From positions 124,001 through 188,000 of the forward strand of contig NZ_FNGV01000001.1 of the NCBI RefSeq assembly GCF_900103215.1: a stretch of DNA of 64,000 nucleotides, written 5' to 3'. Under the pieces are notes generated by a model. That model did no database searches and had not been told where the DNA came from. It was given only the letters and a program-made list of their open reading frames with translations. This DNA is from Kriegella aquimaris. GTDB taxonomy: Bacteria > Bacteroidota > Bacteroidia > Flavobacteriales > Flavobacteriaceae. Positions 63,015 to 64,000 of this stretch are shown piece by piece (within the stretch, counting starts at the first letter, position 1; each line of letters begins with the position of its first letter). The translations under genes and the position numbers were made by a program.

Positions 63015-64000
63015 CTAATACTTTGGTAAATAGCCCTCAAACCGGATCATTTTATTATCGTCTTGCTGGTAGGTTATCGGTTTGGGTTGCAACCAATCGA
63101 CCAGTATCTCTTTAATAGAATAGGCGAAAAAATGGTTCCCTGAGGGTGTATAATGTCCATTAAAATAACGCTTCATATACGCTTCTAAAGTAAGGTTGAA
63201 ACTTTTGAAGTCTTTTAAATGCACCTCGTTCATGTCAAAAAAACGATAACCGTTGGATTGAATAAAATCAACAATCTCTTGATCATAACGAGGCTTTCCC
63301 GCAACTAAGGATTTAAAAACGCCATAGGGGTCAAAATGTACTAAAAGCAGTTCTTTTCCATGCTCCTTACAAAAGGTGTCGGTTTTTTTTAAAATATACT
63401 TTGTGGCTTCAAAGGCATACTTGTTTTTCAAGGCACTTGCCGTTTTCATCATTTTTTTGGGGCTTGAAAAATCAATTTCAGGTAATTGCAATATTTCAGC
63501 AAGTTTTTTCAAACCATTGATATCTACCTCTGAATTAACTATGTCGTCACTTAACAAGTGAAGCTGTACCATCAAATCATCCTTCAGGTTTTCAAACATA
63601 AATTCAGGATCAGACATTTTGTAAAGATCTTCCTTGACAGCTACTCTATTTTCCTTTTCAACCAATTGTCCAGTTTCCAGGTCCATTTCAATATTGCACC
63701 AGAAATTGCCGTGAAACATATACCCCCCATAATCGTTCCACTGCTTATAATAAGTAGCATAGCGACACCTGAAGACACTTCTCATATAATCATCGCCCCA
63801 CATGTACAGAATGACATATTTTGAGTTGTTATCGACTTTTTCACGTCTTATTAATCTTCTATAGGCCTGGTATACCCCAAATCCACCCATTCCAAAATTT
63901 TGGATGGGTTCGCCAAAATGACCAGCCAAATATTCTTGCCATGTCTCACCATCGCTTACCTGATGACAATGCGTAAAACTATTTCCATAGGTGTTGATTC
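63015..64000 (-). CDS. SGNH-hydrolase-like protein, 5' end outside window
   Basis: The frame is open to the window edge. Before the residue encoded at 63929 it reads INTYGNSFTHCHQVSDGETW, where GNSFTHC is the block I of SGNH/GDSL hydrolases, followed by EPIQNFGMGGFGVYQ (block II G/N). The C-terminal part has HYTPSGNHFFA, near block V. Length so far is about 328 residues. Such enzymes are esterases or acyltransferases acting on polysaccharides; the substrate is unknown. Confidence 0.75.
   Translation of the reverse strand, partial: INTYGNSFTHCHQVSDGETWQEYLAGHFGEPIQNFGMGGFGVYQAYRRLIRREKVDNNSKYVILYMWGDDYMRSVFRCRYATYYKQWNDYGGYMFHGNFWCNIEMDLETGQLVEKENRVAVKEDLYKMSDPEFMFENLKDDLMVQLHLLSDDIVNSEVDINGLKKLAEILQLPEIDFSSPKKMMKTASALKNKYAFEATKYILKKTDTFCKEHGKELLLVHFDPYGVFKSLVAGKPRYDQEIVDFIQSNGYRFFDMNEVHLKDFKSFNLTLEAYMKRYFNGHYTPSGNHFFAYSIKEILVDWLQPKPITYQQDDNKMIRFEGYLPKY

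Overview
The window reads as chromosome of a marine-type flavobacterium (Bacteroidota, Flavobacteriaceae-like). Evidence: a short RpoD-like sigma factor without region 1.1, DUF1835, DUF5916, DUF6515 and DUF5009 families, many Cys-lipobox lipoproteins, few Shine-Dalgarno sequences, and several upstream regions with the Bacteroidota promoter form TTG-N17..22-TAnnTTTG. No rRNA, tRNA, CRISPR array or recognisable transposase was found by eye.

Layout. 1-9.5 kb is mostly housekeeping: a truncated beta-lactamase-fold hydrolase, uracil-DNA glycosylase, a single-domain response regulator, an orphan substrate-binding protein, a nucleoside phosphorylase, DUF1835, a SUI1-family factor, a 2OG-Fe(II) oxygenase and a fused branched-chain 2-oxoacid dehydrogenase E1. 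9.6-10.8 kb has two lipoproteins (lipocalin-like and glycine-zipper/OmpA). 10.99-17.39 kb is an eight-gene co-directional biosynthetic cluster built round a type III polyketide synthase (Cys142-His276-Asn309), with an FAD oxidoreductase, a methyltransferase, an FabI-like reductase, a FabZ-like dehydratase, a ketosynthase, a dedicated ACP and a membrane protein; a modified phenolic or pyrone lipid is the likely product class. 17.4-20.5 kb holds TerC, YceI, a hibernation factor and small proteins.

20.8-28.6 kb is accessory DNA of conflict-system type. It has a TIR fusion protein, then a compact leftward operon (DUF6932 nucleotidyltransferase-like protein, XRE regulator, KGGVGR-variant ATPase with TPRs), then an endonuclease/exonuclease/phosphatase-fold gene with a small partner. 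Each of the two leftward operons has a ~400-bp structured repeat on its 3' side (22513-22910 and 26236-26653; 214 of 220 core bases identical by eye) and a short related coding remnant on its 5' side. The first operon carries a textbook promoter overlapped by two TTGTGT/ACACAA palindromes, which moves the first gene's start to a TTG at 25988.

28.6-37.7 kb has an esterase lipoprotein, two secreted papain-fold-like proteins, an ECF sigma unit and an AraC-controlled NmrA/DUF1772 operon. 37.9-41.4 kb has a DUF5009 acyltransferase and a DUF5916 outer-membrane protein. 41.55-44.62 kb holds another striking pair: a 726-residue protein with a long hydrophobic/amphipathic helical region and a C-terminal HELTH zinc-protease domain resembling DUF4157, followed after 3 bases by a caspase-like (CHAT/C25-type) protease. 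45-50 kb has small secreted proteins, a transglutaminase lipoprotein and an RpoD paralogue. 50.3-64 kb has amt-glnK (PII with Gln51 in place of Tyr51), a DMT exporter, three DEAD-box proteins (one a degenerate single domain), a cold-shock protein, a J-KTSC protein, a desaturase lacking a canonical start at its conserved N-terminus, a five-bladed propeller glycosidase-like lipoprotein and a truncated SGNH hydrolase.
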